This document shows positions 53,176 through 64,000 of a DNA stretch of 64,000 nucleotides, piece by piece. How positions within the stretch are numbered: position 1 is the stretch's first letter; every line of letters begins with the position of its first letter. The DNA comes from Semisulcospira habei (lineage: Eukaryota > Mollusca > Gastropoda > Semisulcospiridae). Below the pieces are notes generated by a model. That model had not been told where the DNA came from and searched no databases. It saw only the letters and a list, made by a program, of their open reading frames with translations. The stretch covers positions 74,258,727-74,322,726 of the forward strand of contig BTPG01000006.1 of NCBI GenBank assembly GCA_036245525.1. The letters run 5' to 3'. The position numbers were made by a program, and so were the translations under genes.

Positions 53176-54867
53176 CTGAAATAAAAGTACAGAAATTTAG
53201 TTAATATTGCAATCTTTTCCTTTATGCAGAGTAGTCTTCAAAATGTGAACACCTTATAAGTACAGAAATCCACAGTAACCCTTTGGAAGCCAGCAATGCC
53301 TTTCGTCATGATGATTCCTGTAGGAATCACCTGAATAAAATGAAGCACAACCGACAGTCAACAGGGTTAAACGAGGTACAGAAATTTAAGTTATTATTGT
53401 GAGCTTTTCCCAGACACAACAATCAAGACATCAAGTGACATAAATTGATGAACAAATCTGCAACAAATTAGTACTTCAATTGTGACTGACCCGATCTTCC
53501 TCCACCACCACCCCCCACCCCCCTCCTCCCCAACTAACCATCTGCAACAATCATAGATTCACATGATGTGCCCCTGCAGTGGCAGGGGCTAATGCAAATA
53601 AATGCTTCTTTCTTGGCACTTGCCTAATGTCAAGTGAAGTCCACATACATTTTACACTTAACTCATCGCATCCTGAGGCTGATTTTGTAAAAAAAAAATA
53701 TTGTCATATGAAGACTATGCTACAGATTCGGAGATAGATCAACTGTTTCAGTTCAAGGGTGGTGCCAGAATAGCTTGGCGCCAGAGGCGCCAAGCTATTC
53801 TGGCACCACCCTTAAACTATCAGTCAAATGTATTTCGAGCAATTGGTCTATCAGGATGAAAAGAGTTAAGCCATCTAAAAAAATTACAGCTCATAAGATA
53901 CTGAGTACATGTATTCATTTGTTACATGTGATATGTCAGTATCCTTATGAGTATTACAAAAGTAGCTCCAGCTGTTCCCCACACTTACTGGTAGGATGTC
54001 CAGCTCACCATAAAGTAAACACATGTCTAACTGACAAATGTCAAGTTACATAAAAATAATAAGGTGCACTGATGTTTGTTGACATTTATGGCAATGATAT
54101 GTGTCTGTGACAGTTAACTAGCATGGACATTTTAACCCTTTTCATCTTGATACACTACTTGAAATCAATTAAACTATGATAGTTAAAGGTGGTACCAGAA
54201 TAGATTGTCACCTGAGGCCAAGCTATTCTGGCACCACCCTTGAACTAAAACAGTTGATCTATCTCCTAATCTGTAATGTGGCCTCCATAGGACAATAAGC
54301 AAATGGAAAGAAATCAGCCTCAGGATGTAAGGGTTAAAAACTAGAGTGGAGAAGTTCCATGCAAGCAATCACAATGATGATTGTGACTGAATTAACTGGC
54401 TATCCATCCATGGACAGTATACAGTTAGATCAGGGAAGTGAGCTAGCTTGGCACCTCCCTGCTCTAACTCTGCAAACCGTCCATGGACGGATAACCAGTT
54501 AACTTGGTCACACGTTTCCTAGGCGCACATTTGTCTGGTGCATGGTATGCAATGTATGCACGCAATACAACTAGCATGCAACAGCAGGACTGTGAATGTG
54601 CATTAAGATATTGTATTTATGTGTGGGCATAAAAGTTATGATTGGCAATGCAAATTTCAACATCATTCAGTGACACTGTGACAGGTCATTGTGATAGAGC
54701 GCGCTCTCTTTTAGCACAAGCAAAAACAGTTTTCACACCTAACACAAATATCCCCTTCACTGCAAGTGTACACAGATTTTGTTGTTAAAATCTTTGTTAA
54801 TTCAACGCCTAACAGCCAAAGCCATACAAGGAACATATATACACAAAATGGTGTTAGCATGTAGTAG
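53176..54867. repeat. Upstream of ABCG: MITE cluster
   Basis: 53278-53369 is a short MITE (aaccctttggaagccag ... caacagggtta). 53659-53867 and 54133-54335 are foldback MITEs of the ~200-bp family, the second inverted. 54386-54509 is a different palindromic element with ends taactggctatccatccatgg and gtccatggacggataacc. No gene recognised; the ABCG promoter may lie here or beyond. Confidence 0.7.
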
Positions 54868-56345
54868 TAGTAGTAGTATTGTGAGGACAAAATAGGCCGT
54901 GAGGCCTTTATAAATGTCCTTTCTTTCTTTAGTTCCTTTATGGGTCTGCTATGCATGCAATTTTCCTATAAAATCATTCATCATAGGAATAAAAAATCTC
55001 TTTAAATTTTGGTAATTCGTCCAGCTGGTTTTTAAAAGAATTTATATTAGATGCTTTTTTTAATGAAACTGGTAAGTCATTCCAAACAATGGCAACTCTG
55101 TTAGTAAAACAAAACTTCCGCAGGTTAGTGTTACAGTGCTGTACAAAGATTTTCCCTTCAGAATTTCGGGTTCTGTCACAGAATGGTGTTGCAAAAAAGT
55201 CGTTCCACTTTAGGTCGTCGATGCCATTATAAATTTTAAAAACCTGGATTAAGTCTCCCCGTATTCTACGTCCGCGTAAGGAGTGTAATCCAAAGTATCT
55301 GAGTCTGTCTGAATAAGTCATATTTCTACATTCTTTGACCAGCTTTGTTGCTCGTCTCTGTACCCTTTCGAGTGCAGCTGATTGTCTCTTTAAACCTGGG
55401 TACCATACAGCGTTGGCATACTCTAAATGAGGTCTGACTAGTGATTTATACGGTTTACTAAAAATGTCCTTGTCCAAATAATTAAAAGCTCTCTTAATTA
55501 CTCCAACCATTTTGTTGGCCTTATTGATGCAGTTCTGAATATGGGGGTCAAAAGATAGAACTTTGTCGAAGACCACACCTAAATCTCTTTCCTCCTCACA
55601 AGATACCACCTTTTTAATGTTGCTGTTCACTTTCATCAAGTAATCGTGTTCAGGATTGTTCCTTCCAGCATGTAAGACCTTGCATTTCTCTACATTAAAA
55701 TGTAAGTCCCATGTGTCGGACCACTCTTGCAAGTGATCCAAATCGTGCTGCAACACGTCTTTATTGCTCGATTCATTACAGATTTTAGTATCATCTGCGA
55801 AAATTTTGCACATGCTATTAACACAATCTGGCAAGTCATTTATAAATATCGTAAATAATATAGGTCCTAAGATGCTACCTTGAGGTATGCCGCTCAGTAC
55901 CTTTATTTTGTCCGATTTTGCTTCTCCAACCTTTACCATTTGTTCTCTTGCATGTAAAAAACTTCTTATCCAGTTGGAAATGTTTCCACATACACCATAG
56001 GCCTCTAGTTTCTGAAGAAGCCGTTCATGAGGAACAGTGTCGAATGCTTTTCTAAAGTCTAAGTATATGATGTCAACCGTTTTTTTGTTGTCCAGTAAGG
56101 AGGTTATATCATCCATAACCTGTAGTAGCTGAGTAACACATGATCGTTTCCTTCTAAAACCATGTTGGCATTCAGTGTACATATTATTCACCATGAAATG
56201 ATTAACGATCTCATCTCGGACTATAGACTCTAAAACTTTACATACTATACACGTTAAGCTTACTGGCCTGTAGTTTCCTGCATCTGACCTAGATGCAGCC
56301 GTTAGGCACCTGAGAGGTCCTGCATCTCTGTCTTCGGCCAAGAAC
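54868..56345 (-). mobile_element. CR1-like LINE, 5'-truncated
   Basis: A minus-strand element with its 5' end cut in the RT domain near 56300-56345. Its 3' untranslated part runs from 54970 to about 54868 and ends in an actact repeat (tagtagtag on plus). Target duplications were not resolved. The RT frame is intact, which suggests a fairly recent insertion. Confidence 0.8.
54974..56341 (-). CDS. CR1-like reverse transcriptase fragment, long intact frame
   Basis: A 455-codon frame. Real RT coding starts at about SDAGNYRPVSLTCIVCKVLE; the first ~18 codons are of uncertain origin. It has HGFRRKRSCVTQ, the catalytic IIYLDFRKAFDTVPH, SGIPQGSILGPILF, the catalytic CKIFADDTKI, DLGVVFDKVLSF, RPHLEYANAVWYP and the CR1-like C-terminus RRATKLVKECRNMTY, SLRGRRIRGDLI, FKNQLDELPKF. 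All RT catalytic Asps are present, but the endonuclease is missing through 5' truncation. No stops or frameshifts. Confidence 0.85.
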   Translation of the reverse strand: MAEDRDAGPLRCLTAASRSDAGNYRPVSLTCIVCKVLESIVRDEIVNHFMVNNMYTECQHGFRRKRSCVTQLLQVMDDITSLLDNKKTVDIIYLDFRKAFDTVPHERLLQKLEAYGVCGNISNWIRSFLHAREQMVKVGEAKSDKIKVLSGIPQGSILGPILFTIFINDLPDCVNSMCKIFADDTKICNESSNKDVLQHDLDHLQEWSDTWDLHFNVEKCKVLHAGRNNPEHDYLMKVNSNIKKVVSCEEERDLGVVFDKVLSFDPHIQNCINKANKMVGVIKRAFNYLDKDIFSKPYKSLVRPHLEYANAVWYPGLKRQSAALERVQRRATKLVKECRNMTYSDRLRYFGLHSLRGRRIRGDLIQVFKIYNGIDDLKWNDFFATPFCDRTRNSEGKIFVQHCNTNLRKFCFTNRVAIVWNDLPVSLKKASNINSFKNQLDELPKFKEIFYSYDE

Positions 56346-57741
56346 GTGTATCGGGGGTCCCTCCCCTAGACCGACTATCGTTCAGGACTGTTGAGCTCGG
56401 TCTGCCCACCAATGAGTAACAACACATTGGCCCCTCACATCGTTTAGCCCGCCAGCAGAAGCGGTTTACCAGGGTGTGGCCACTGTTATCCCTAACAGCT
56501 TTCTTGGAGCCAGAAGTGAGAGTTGAGTGCTGGGTGAGGACCAGTGCTCCCGTCCACCCGGATGGGTGCTGCTGCCAGGTTTACAAAGGTACTACCTCTC
56601 TCCAGACACCCCATACACCCCCATGATAATTCAAGGTTAGTGCCAGATTAGCTTGGCGCCAACAGGCGCCAAGCTAATCTGGCACTACCCTTGAATTATC
56701 ATGGTCGATCCATCTCCTGCTGTAGTGCGTCAGGTCTGAATGGGTTAATTCTACCACTCTAACAGAATGAGAACATGTACGATTCATTTAAATAAATTCT
56801 GTTCACATTTTCAGACACTAGAAGTTAAGATTCACAGTGACCTAAAAGGTATATGTAACCCATTACATCCTGAGGCTGACTTTTTAAAGTCTGCTTACTG
56901 TCCTATAAAGAAGACTATGTTACAGATTAGGAGACAGATCAACCATCTTAGTTCAAGGGTGGTGCCAGAGTAGATTAGCGCCTCAGGCACCAGGATATTC
57001 TGGCACCACCCTTGAACTATCACAGTGCGTGCATGCGTGTGTTTGTATTTAGTGGACTGTATATTTTGTATCACTGTGCTTTGATATCCCTGTTTTATGT
57101 ATATTTTGTACTTAGTTAGTCGTAGTTTTAGCAACGGCAGGTACGAAAAATGATATAGTCACTGACTGTGTTAATATCTTCACCCTTGTAAAATAAAGAT
57201 TCATTGATTCACAGTCAAACTTATTTCCAGCAGTGGGTTATCAGGATGAAAAGGGTTGCAGTGACACTGCAATGTGGCACTCTGGTCTAAAAGTGTAAAC
57301 ACATGTGAATGCATGGCAAATCATAATTTTGTATAGTCCAGAAACTGAAAAGGTTTGTCTGCCCTAACCCTTATCATTTGGAATACACCAGTGGTTGAAA
57401 TACGTTTGACTAAAATAGTTCAAGGGTGGCGTCGGAGAAGCTTGGCGCCTCTATTCTATCACCACCCTTGAACTAAAGCTATCTTCCAATCTGTAATGTA
57501 GCCTTCACAGGACAATAGGGCTCGGGAAGCAACATCATCACGCTAGTCGTGGTGGCCATCTTGAGAAGATTTACGACTAAGGCGCTCATAGGGAAATCGC
57601 TGTCAGGAAAGTCCTGACGTGCTTTAGGCAATAACAGCAAGTCTTGCCGTCACCATAGAAAACCGCTAACCAGAATCCGTTTTTGTTTGTTTCCAAAGAG
57701 GAAGAAACACGAAGAAAAACGTGTTGAAACACTACTTCACT
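56346..57741. repeat. Unassigned segment and foldback MITEs
   Basis: 56346-56600 is GC-richer sequence of unknown origin. 56620-56747 is half of a foldback MITE. 56857-57257 is a copy interrupted by about 190 bases (57025-57215) containing an ordinary AT-rich insert. 57366 to about 57525 is another decayed copy. 57540-57700 is unassigned. Confidence 0.6.
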
Positions 57742-60611
57742 TACTTACTTACTTACGCCTGTCACCCCTACCCGGGTATAGGCCGTCGACGAGAGACCTC
57801 CAGCAACTCCTGTCCTGTGCTTCTCCTTCGATTCTACTCCAGGTGGTTCCCAGTCTCTTGATGTCTGCTTGGAGGTCTCGACGCCAGGAGTTTCTCAGCC
57901 TACCTCTTTTCCTCTTTCCGTGGGGGTTCCATGACAATGCCTGCCTAGTGATACTGGAAGCTGGCTTTCTCAGACTGTGACCGATCCATCCCCATCTTCT
58001 TCGCCCAATTTCATTCTCTGCTGTTATCTGCTCTGTTCTCTCCCAGAGTCTGACGTTGCTGATCTTCTCTGGCCAGTGGATTTTCAAAATTCTTCTAAGG
58101 CAACTGTTCATGAAGGTCTGTACTCTGTTGACTGTGGTTTTTGTCAATCTCCATGTCTCTGCTCCATATAGGAGAACTGCTTTTACATTGGAGTTGAAAA
58201 TCCGGACTTTGGTGTGTTGTGACAGCTCTCTGGAACTCCACACTTTTTTCAACTGGAGAAAGGCTGCTCTGGCTTTACCGATTCATGCTCTGACATCTGC
58301 ATCAGTGCCGCCTTTTTTGTCTACGATGCTCCCGAGATAGGTGAAGGACTCCACCTCCTCCAACGGGGTGCCAGCAAGCAAGACTGGTTCTTCCCTGGTT
58401 GCGTTCAGCCTCATTGTCTTTGTTTTCTGTTTGTGAATGGTGAGGCCCACTTGGGACGAGATGTCAGCAAGCCTCGTGGTCTTGTCCTGCATTTGTTGAT
58501 GAGTGTGGGACAGTAATGCCAAGTCGTCTGCAAAATCGAGGTCGTCAAGCTGTGTCCACAGTGTCCACTGTATTCCACTTCGTCTGTGCTCTGTGGTCAT
58601 CTTCATGACCCAGTCTATGGCCAGTAGGAAGAGGAACGGAGACAGCAGACACCCCTGCCTGACACCAGTTCTGACCTGGAGCTCTCTGGTGAACTGCCCT
58701 TCGTGGATCACGCGACATGTCATGCCATCATAGCTGCTCTTGATCAGGCGGACGAGCTTTGTGGGTACACCGTAGTGTCGTAGGAGTTTCCACAGAGTCT
58801 CTCGGTCCACACTGTCAAATGCTTTCTCATAATCCACAAAGTTGACGTACAGCGGGGAGCTCCACTCCAGAGACTGTTCCACGATGATGCGGAGAGTGGC
58901 GATCTGGTCTGTACATGATCGGTTCTTCCTGAATCCTGCTTGCTGGTCTCTCAGCTGGGGGTCAACGGAGCTCTTCATTCTCTCTAGGATGATCCTGTTG
59001 AAGACCTTTCCTGGTACTGACAGCAAGGTGATTCCTCTGTAGTTGGAACACTTGCTAAGGTCGCCTTTCTTGGGAAGCTTGATTAGGTACCCCTCCTTCC
59101 AGTCAGCTGGCATCACCTCCTCTTCCCAGATCTTTCCAAACAGTGGGCACAGCATCTCAACTGTTGTCTCTAGGTCTGCTTTCAGAGACTCCGCTGGGAT
59201 GCCATCTGGCCCTGCTGCTTTGCCATTCTTCAAAAATGCCACTGCTTTTCTGATCTCTTCCCGGCTGGGTCTGTCACAGCTGATGGGTAGGTCGGTCTCT
59301 GCCGGCTGGATGTCGGGGGTTCGGGTGAGCTAGGTCTGTTCAGTAACTCTTCAAAATACTCGGCCCATCTGTCGAGTTGGTCTGCTCTGTCTGCAATAGG
59401 CTTGCCTTCTTTGTCTTTTACTGGTCTTTCTGTATGGCCATACTTACCCGACAATCTTCTGGTAATGTCGTAGAGCTGTTTCATGTTGCCGCTGCCTGCT
59501 GCCTTTTCTGCCTCTGCTGCCAGGCTGTCTGTGTAGGCCCTCTTGTCTGCCCTGATACTCCTCTTCACCTCGCGGTTGGCTTCCGAGTATTCCCCCTGTG
59601 CCCTTACTTTGGCTGCTCTCGTGCGACTGTTGTTGACCGCTGCTTTCTTCTGCTTCCTCGCTTCTATCTTCTTCAAGGTCTGTGCCGACAGCCAGTCCTT
59701 GTGGTGGTGTTTCCTGAACCCTACAGTGTCTTTGCAGGTTGAGTTCAGCGCCTCTCTAACTGCCTTCCACTGCTGCTCTGTGGTGACCGCCTCCTCTTCA
59801 TTTACTAGCTCCTGTAGCGCTTGAAACCGGTTGGACAGCACCAGTTTGAACTCTTCTCTAACTCCAGTTTCTCTCAGGAGGCCTACATTATAGCGCTGTC
59901 TTCTTGTTGTCTCTGTGCGGCTTTTCTTTAGCTTGAGCTTCATTCTTAAGGTAAGCAGATGGTGGTCTGAGGCGACATCTGCTCCCCTCCTCACTCGAAC
60001 ATCTTGAAGGGATCTTCTAAATTTCTTGCTAATGCAGATATGGTCTATTTGGTTCTCTGTTGTATGGTCAGGTGAGACCCAAGTTGCTTTGTGTGTTCTT
60101 CTGTGTGGGAAGATGCTGCCTCCAATGACAAGTCGGTTTAGAGCACAAAAGTCTACAAACCTCTCCCCGTTCTCACTCATCTCCGAGCCTAGTCCCTGTC
60201 TCCCCATCACCTCTTCATATCCGGTGTTGTCCTCCCCTATTTTGGCATTAAAATCTCCCATGACGATGGTGATGTCTCGCTCCGCACATTTGTCCACGGC
60301 ACTCTGGAGTCGGTCGTAGAACTCTTGTTTCTCTTCCTCGTCACTGTCATTGGTGGGCGCATAACACTGGATGACGTTCAGCTTGAGCTTTTTCTTGGTT
60401 CTAAAGGCTGCTGTTATAATTCTTGGCCCAAGAGGTTCCCAGCCCATCAGCGCTCTCTGTGCCACTGGTGACAGCATGAGTGCTACTCCTTCTGTATGGG
60501 GGGCATTCTCCTCTTCATGACCTGAATACAGAACCATCTCCCCACTTAACAGCCTTTTCTGGCCAGACTGCGTCCATCTGGCTTCACTGATGCCTAGCAG
60601 GGAAAGGTTGT
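57742..60611 (-). mobile_element. RTE-like LINE, copy E (5'-truncated)
   Basis: Same family as copies B, D and F. The exact 13-base target duplication acactacttcact lies at 57729-57741 and 60612-60624. The 3' end carries the TTAC repeat tail. The 5' end is cut within the endonuclease (starts at YNLSLLGISEARW), so truncation happened at integration. Confidence 0.9.
57749..60611 (-). pseudogene. RTE copy E ORF: endonuclease, RT, C-terminus
   Basis: The first frame (from 60611 to 59230) holds most of the endonuclease (VIQCYAPTNDSDEE, IVMGDFNAKIGEDNTGYEE, LVIGGSIFPH, IDHICISKKF, ASDHHLLTLRMKLK) and the linker. After a frame change near 59235-59280 comes the RT (59242-58283; NYRGITLLSVPGKVFNR, FVDYEKAFDSVD, TGVRQGCLLSPFLF, LDFADDLALL). 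A TGA after DADVRA separates the last 167 codons (58252-57749; [43 protein letters not shown]). It is the best preserved member here, with two lesions. Confidence 0.85.
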
Positions 60612-62407
60612 ACACTACTTCACTACTATCTGAAAACTATGGTATCCTCTTTAAGATGGCGGCCGACGTGCCGACGCTCCTAGGCAATGCAGGGAACTTC
60701 TCGAGCCCTATAGGCAAATTTCAAAAATGTTATGGATTCATTTCTGAATCCGTCAAGGTCTTCCTACTTTGAACACACATTAGCCCCTTCTCTGCCTCTG
60801 GGCTGTGTTTCTGACATCTTCGTTTTCTCAAAACCACAGAACTTCATCTGTCCATGGAAGATGGATACAAAATGGGGTCAGCAAGAGGCATAGATCCACA
60901 TGAGCCCCTGCAACTGCAGGGGCTCATGAGGATCTATGCCTCTTGCATTTGGGTTCTGCTCGTTGTGTTCCCGCACTCAAGGGGTTAATTCATGCATAGA
61001 GGATGCTGGAAGACCAGGCCCGGATCCAACTCCTTGAAACTGCAGTCTCAGGGGCTCATGAGCATCTATGCTCTTGCTGCAAGACCAAGATCAGCTGACA
61101 CTGATCTGCAAATTGAGGACAATACCTGTATACTGCTTAAGCATAACACCTGAAATGTGCCCCAGAATATGACAGTGGCCACGAGCAGACATTTTTACAG
61201 CAGAATTTTTTTAATTGAAATAAGCTAGCCCCTAAACAGCGCCTAACAGTGTGTGTGAACATTAAGGTGAATAACTGGCAATTACTTTGGTCTAAGGACA
61301 TTTCAATGTCAACATTCAAAAGGTCAGCCTGAAGCAAAGAGAATCTAATCAGGACTATATCATCACGGACACAGCAACCAGTTTATACAACCAGTGTATA
61401 TGTTCCACATATTACCTCTGGTCCGGGAAAGTTTGCATATAGCCTTTGCTCAGGTTTACCATAGAGAACCCGTTTTCTTCACCCGCTAACTTTCAGACGT
61501 GATTAAAGTACTTTAAACTTGTTGAAATATAAAAGTAATGATGGCATCTTCCAGACGAAAGGTTGAAGTTATGCAGAGATTTTTTTCTTGTCCACATTTT
61601 AAAAATTAATTGATGAATTTTCTTTTCTTTTGCGTTTTTGGCCCCGCATGCGACCGCTGATTTTGTGACATGGTTATCAGTAAGCTGATTTATCAGTCAA
61701 CAGCAATGACAGTTTTGTACCTACCGCACTGCTTTTGATTGTAGCAGCACAGTAAGAGTTCATAGTCCCCCAAAAAAAAACTTTGGTTTTGAAATGTGTC
61801 TCTTAAAACGCGTGCTATGATCAATTTTTCTGACTGCATATTATGGTCATAACTCGATGTTGTAATAATATACAAGTGATAAATTAAAAAAATTGTCGGT
61901 CTTTATTCACAATGATTGACCCCCCCCCCCCCCCCCCCCACCAAAAAAAAAAAAAAAAAAAAAAAAATTTCTACCTGATACAGGCTAGTTGGCTATCAGA
62001 CTATAAAAAATTAAAATCTTTGCCATTTAGAGGTAAAAAAAAAGTGATGCTGCATGCCGCGTGCATTCTGTTGTAATCAGAATGTTACCTTTTTTTTTAA
62101 GCGGAGGAATTCGGAACTAGGCAACTTACTATTACATTTTTACACTCGCAGGCTATTCATCCCCGCCAAAGTTGTGTACCAGAGCAGCCACGCGGAAAAA
62201 TGTCTGCCGGCGAATGAGGAAATTCAGGTAAGTTTTTGTTGTAAATCATCTTGTGTGAGTTATGTACTAAAAAAAAGCATTTCTTTCGCTGTTTTGTTGA
62301 GAGAACTACATAAGCTTCTTCATTTTGTTGATTCTGACGACAGTTTCTGACTTAGCAATGTATTTTAAAGGTACAAGTCTAAGTTTCTGATGCTTTCACA
62401 GTCGAAT
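60612..62407. other. No gene; palindromes and homopolymers
   Basis: A perfect long hairpin with arms gcatagatccacatgagccc / gggctcatgaggatctatgc (one mismatch region) lies at 60889-60938. A related decayed sequence (ggggctcatgagcatctatgc) is near 61050. C and A tracts lie at 61921-61967. No supported coding region. Confidence 0.55.
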
Positions 62408-64000
62408 ACTTACTTACTTACGCCTGTCACCCCTCCCCGGGTATAGGTCGTCAACGAGAGACCTCCAGCAACTCCTGTCCTGTGCTTCTCCTTCGATTTT
62501 ACTCCATGTGGTTCCCAGTCTCTTGATGTCTGCTTGGAGGTCTCGACGCCAGGTGTTTCTCGGCCTGCCTCTTTTCCTCTTTCCCTGGGGGTTCCATGAC
62601 AATGCCTGCCTAGTGGTACTGGAAGCTGGCTTTCTCAGACTGTGACCAATCCATCCCCATCTTCTTCGCCCAATTTCATTCTCTGCTGTTATCTGCTCTG
62701 TTCTCTCCCAGAGTCTGACGTTGCTGATCTTCTCTGGCCAGTGGATTTTCAAAATCTTCTAAGGCAACTGTTTATGAAGATCTGTACCCTGTTGACTGTG
62801 TTTTTTTGTCAATCCCCAAGTCACTGCTCCATATAGGAGAACTGCTTTTACGTTGGAGTTGAAAATCCAGACTTTGGTGTGTTGTGACAGCTCTCTTGAA
62901 CTCCACACTTTTTTCAACTGGAGAAAGGCTGCTCTGGCTTTACCGATTCGTGCTCTGACATCTGCATCAGTGCTGCCATTTTTTTCTATGATGCTCCCGA
63001 GATAGGTGAAGGACTCCACCTCCTCCAACGGGGTGCCAGCAAGCATGACTGGGTCTTCTCTGGTTGCGTTCAGCCTCATTGCCTTTGTTTTCTGTTTGTG
63101 GATGGTGAGGCCCACTTGGGACGAGATGTCAGCAAGCCTCGTGGTCTTGTCCTGCATTTGTTGATGAGTGTAGGACAGTAAAGCCAAGTCGTCTGCAAAA
63201 TCGAGGTCGTCAAGCTGTGTCCACAGTGTCTACTGTATTCCACTTCGTCTGTGCTCTGTGGTCCTCTTCAAGACCCAGTCTATGGCCAGTAGGAAGAGGA
63301 ACGGAGACAGCAAACACCCCTGCCTGACACCGGTTCTGACCTGGAGCTCCCTGGTGAACTGCCCTTCGTGGATCACGCGACATGTAATGCCATCGTAGCT
63401 GCTCTTGATCAGGTGGACGAGCTTTGTGGGTACACCGTAGTGTCATAGGAATTTCCACAGAGTCTCTCGGTCCACGCTGTCAAATGCTTTCTCGTAATCC
63501 ACAAAGTTGATGTACAGCGGGGAGCTCCACTCCAGAGACTGTTCCACGATGATGCGAAGAGTGGCGATCTGGTCTGTACATGATTGGTTTTTCCTGAATC
63601 CTGCTTGCTGGTCTCTCAGCTGGGGGTCAACGGAGCTCTTCATTCTCTCCAGGTAGATCCTGTTGAAGACCTTTCCTGGTACTGACAGCAAGGTGATTCC
63701 TCTGTAGTTGGAACACTTGCTGAGGTCGCCTTTCTTGGGAAGCTTGATTAGGTACCCCTCCTTCCAGTCAGCCAGCATCACCTCCTCTTCCCAGATCTTT
63801 CCAAACAGTGGGTACAGCATCTCTACTGTTGTCTCTAGGTCTGCTTTCAAAGACTCCGCTGGGATGCCATCTGGCCCTGCTGCTTTGCCGTTCTTCAAAA
63901 ATGCCACTGCTCTTCTGATCTCTTCCCGGCTGGGTCTGTCACAGCTGATGGGTAGGTCGGTCTCTGCTGGCTGGATGTCTGGGGGGTCGGATGGGCTGGG
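62408..64000 (-). mobile_element. RTE-like LINE, copy F (runs off the window)
   Basis: Same family as B, D and E. The TTAC tail is at 62408-62420, and the coding region is broken into frames: 63907-63443 (RT fingers and palm start, FLKNGKAAGPDGIP, FVDYEKAFDSVD), 63458-63210 out of frame, 63187-62759 (LSYTHQQMQDKTT, DADVRARIGKARAAFLQL without the TGA seen in B and E), and 62752-62414 (C-terminus). The endonuclease lies past coordinate 64000. Several frameshifts. Confidence 0.85.

Overview
The window looks like a gene-poor, transposon-saturated stretch of an invertebrate animal genome. GT-AG introns, several APE-type LINE families, tRNA-derived and other SINE-like repeats, foldback MITEs, and repeats of a style I associate with molluscs all point to a marine lophotrochozoan, perhaps a gastropod or bivalve. 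The species cannot be fixed from the sequence alone.

The host backbone is one minus-strand ABCG-subfamily half-transporter gene. Eight exons can be placed between 53175 and 5241, in reading phase with each other: Walker A, Q-loop, ABC signature, Walker B and H-loop exons, then two downstream exons and a candidate linker exon. The membrane-domain exons are not in the window. Its introns are hugely expanded. Intron 5 (29462-49782) is almost entirely one virus-like transposon. Intron 7 (28680-5378) holds LINEs, a nested LTR-like/RTE/RTE stack, MITEs and a plus-strand intronless HAD-like phosphatase gene (23978-24502).

The main object is a complete 18.7-kb Polinton/Maverick element at 30663-49384. 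It has 0.8-0.9 kb terminal inverted repeats and a 6-bp target duplication (TTGTGA). It carries a retrovirus-type integrase, a protein-primed family B DNA polymerase, an A32/FtsK-like packaging ATPase, a probable double-jelly-roll major capsid protein, a probable penton-like minor capsid protein, and about nine further genes, many with predicted membrane segments. No maturation protease was recognised. The copy is decaying. SINE-like repeats with 12-14-bp target duplications break three of its genes, an internally deleted piggyBac-like element sits in codon 5 of the penton-like gene (TTAA duplication), and frameshifts lie in the polymerase and capsid genes.

Other regions are as follows. 1-5240 holds mostly repeats and one tRNA-SINE. 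6802-10760 is a degenerate CR1/L2-like LINE. 13483-22094 is an LTR-like element (TG...CA, 5-bp duplication) split by a full-length RTE (15305-21770), which is itself split by a second RTE (16637-19800). 22391-23061, 57742-60611 and 62408-64000 are further RTE copies ending in TTAC/GTAA repeats. 54868-56345 is a 5'-truncated CR1 LINE. Between the ABCG exons lie at least a dozen copies of a roughly 200-bp foldback MITE with a strong central hairpin.
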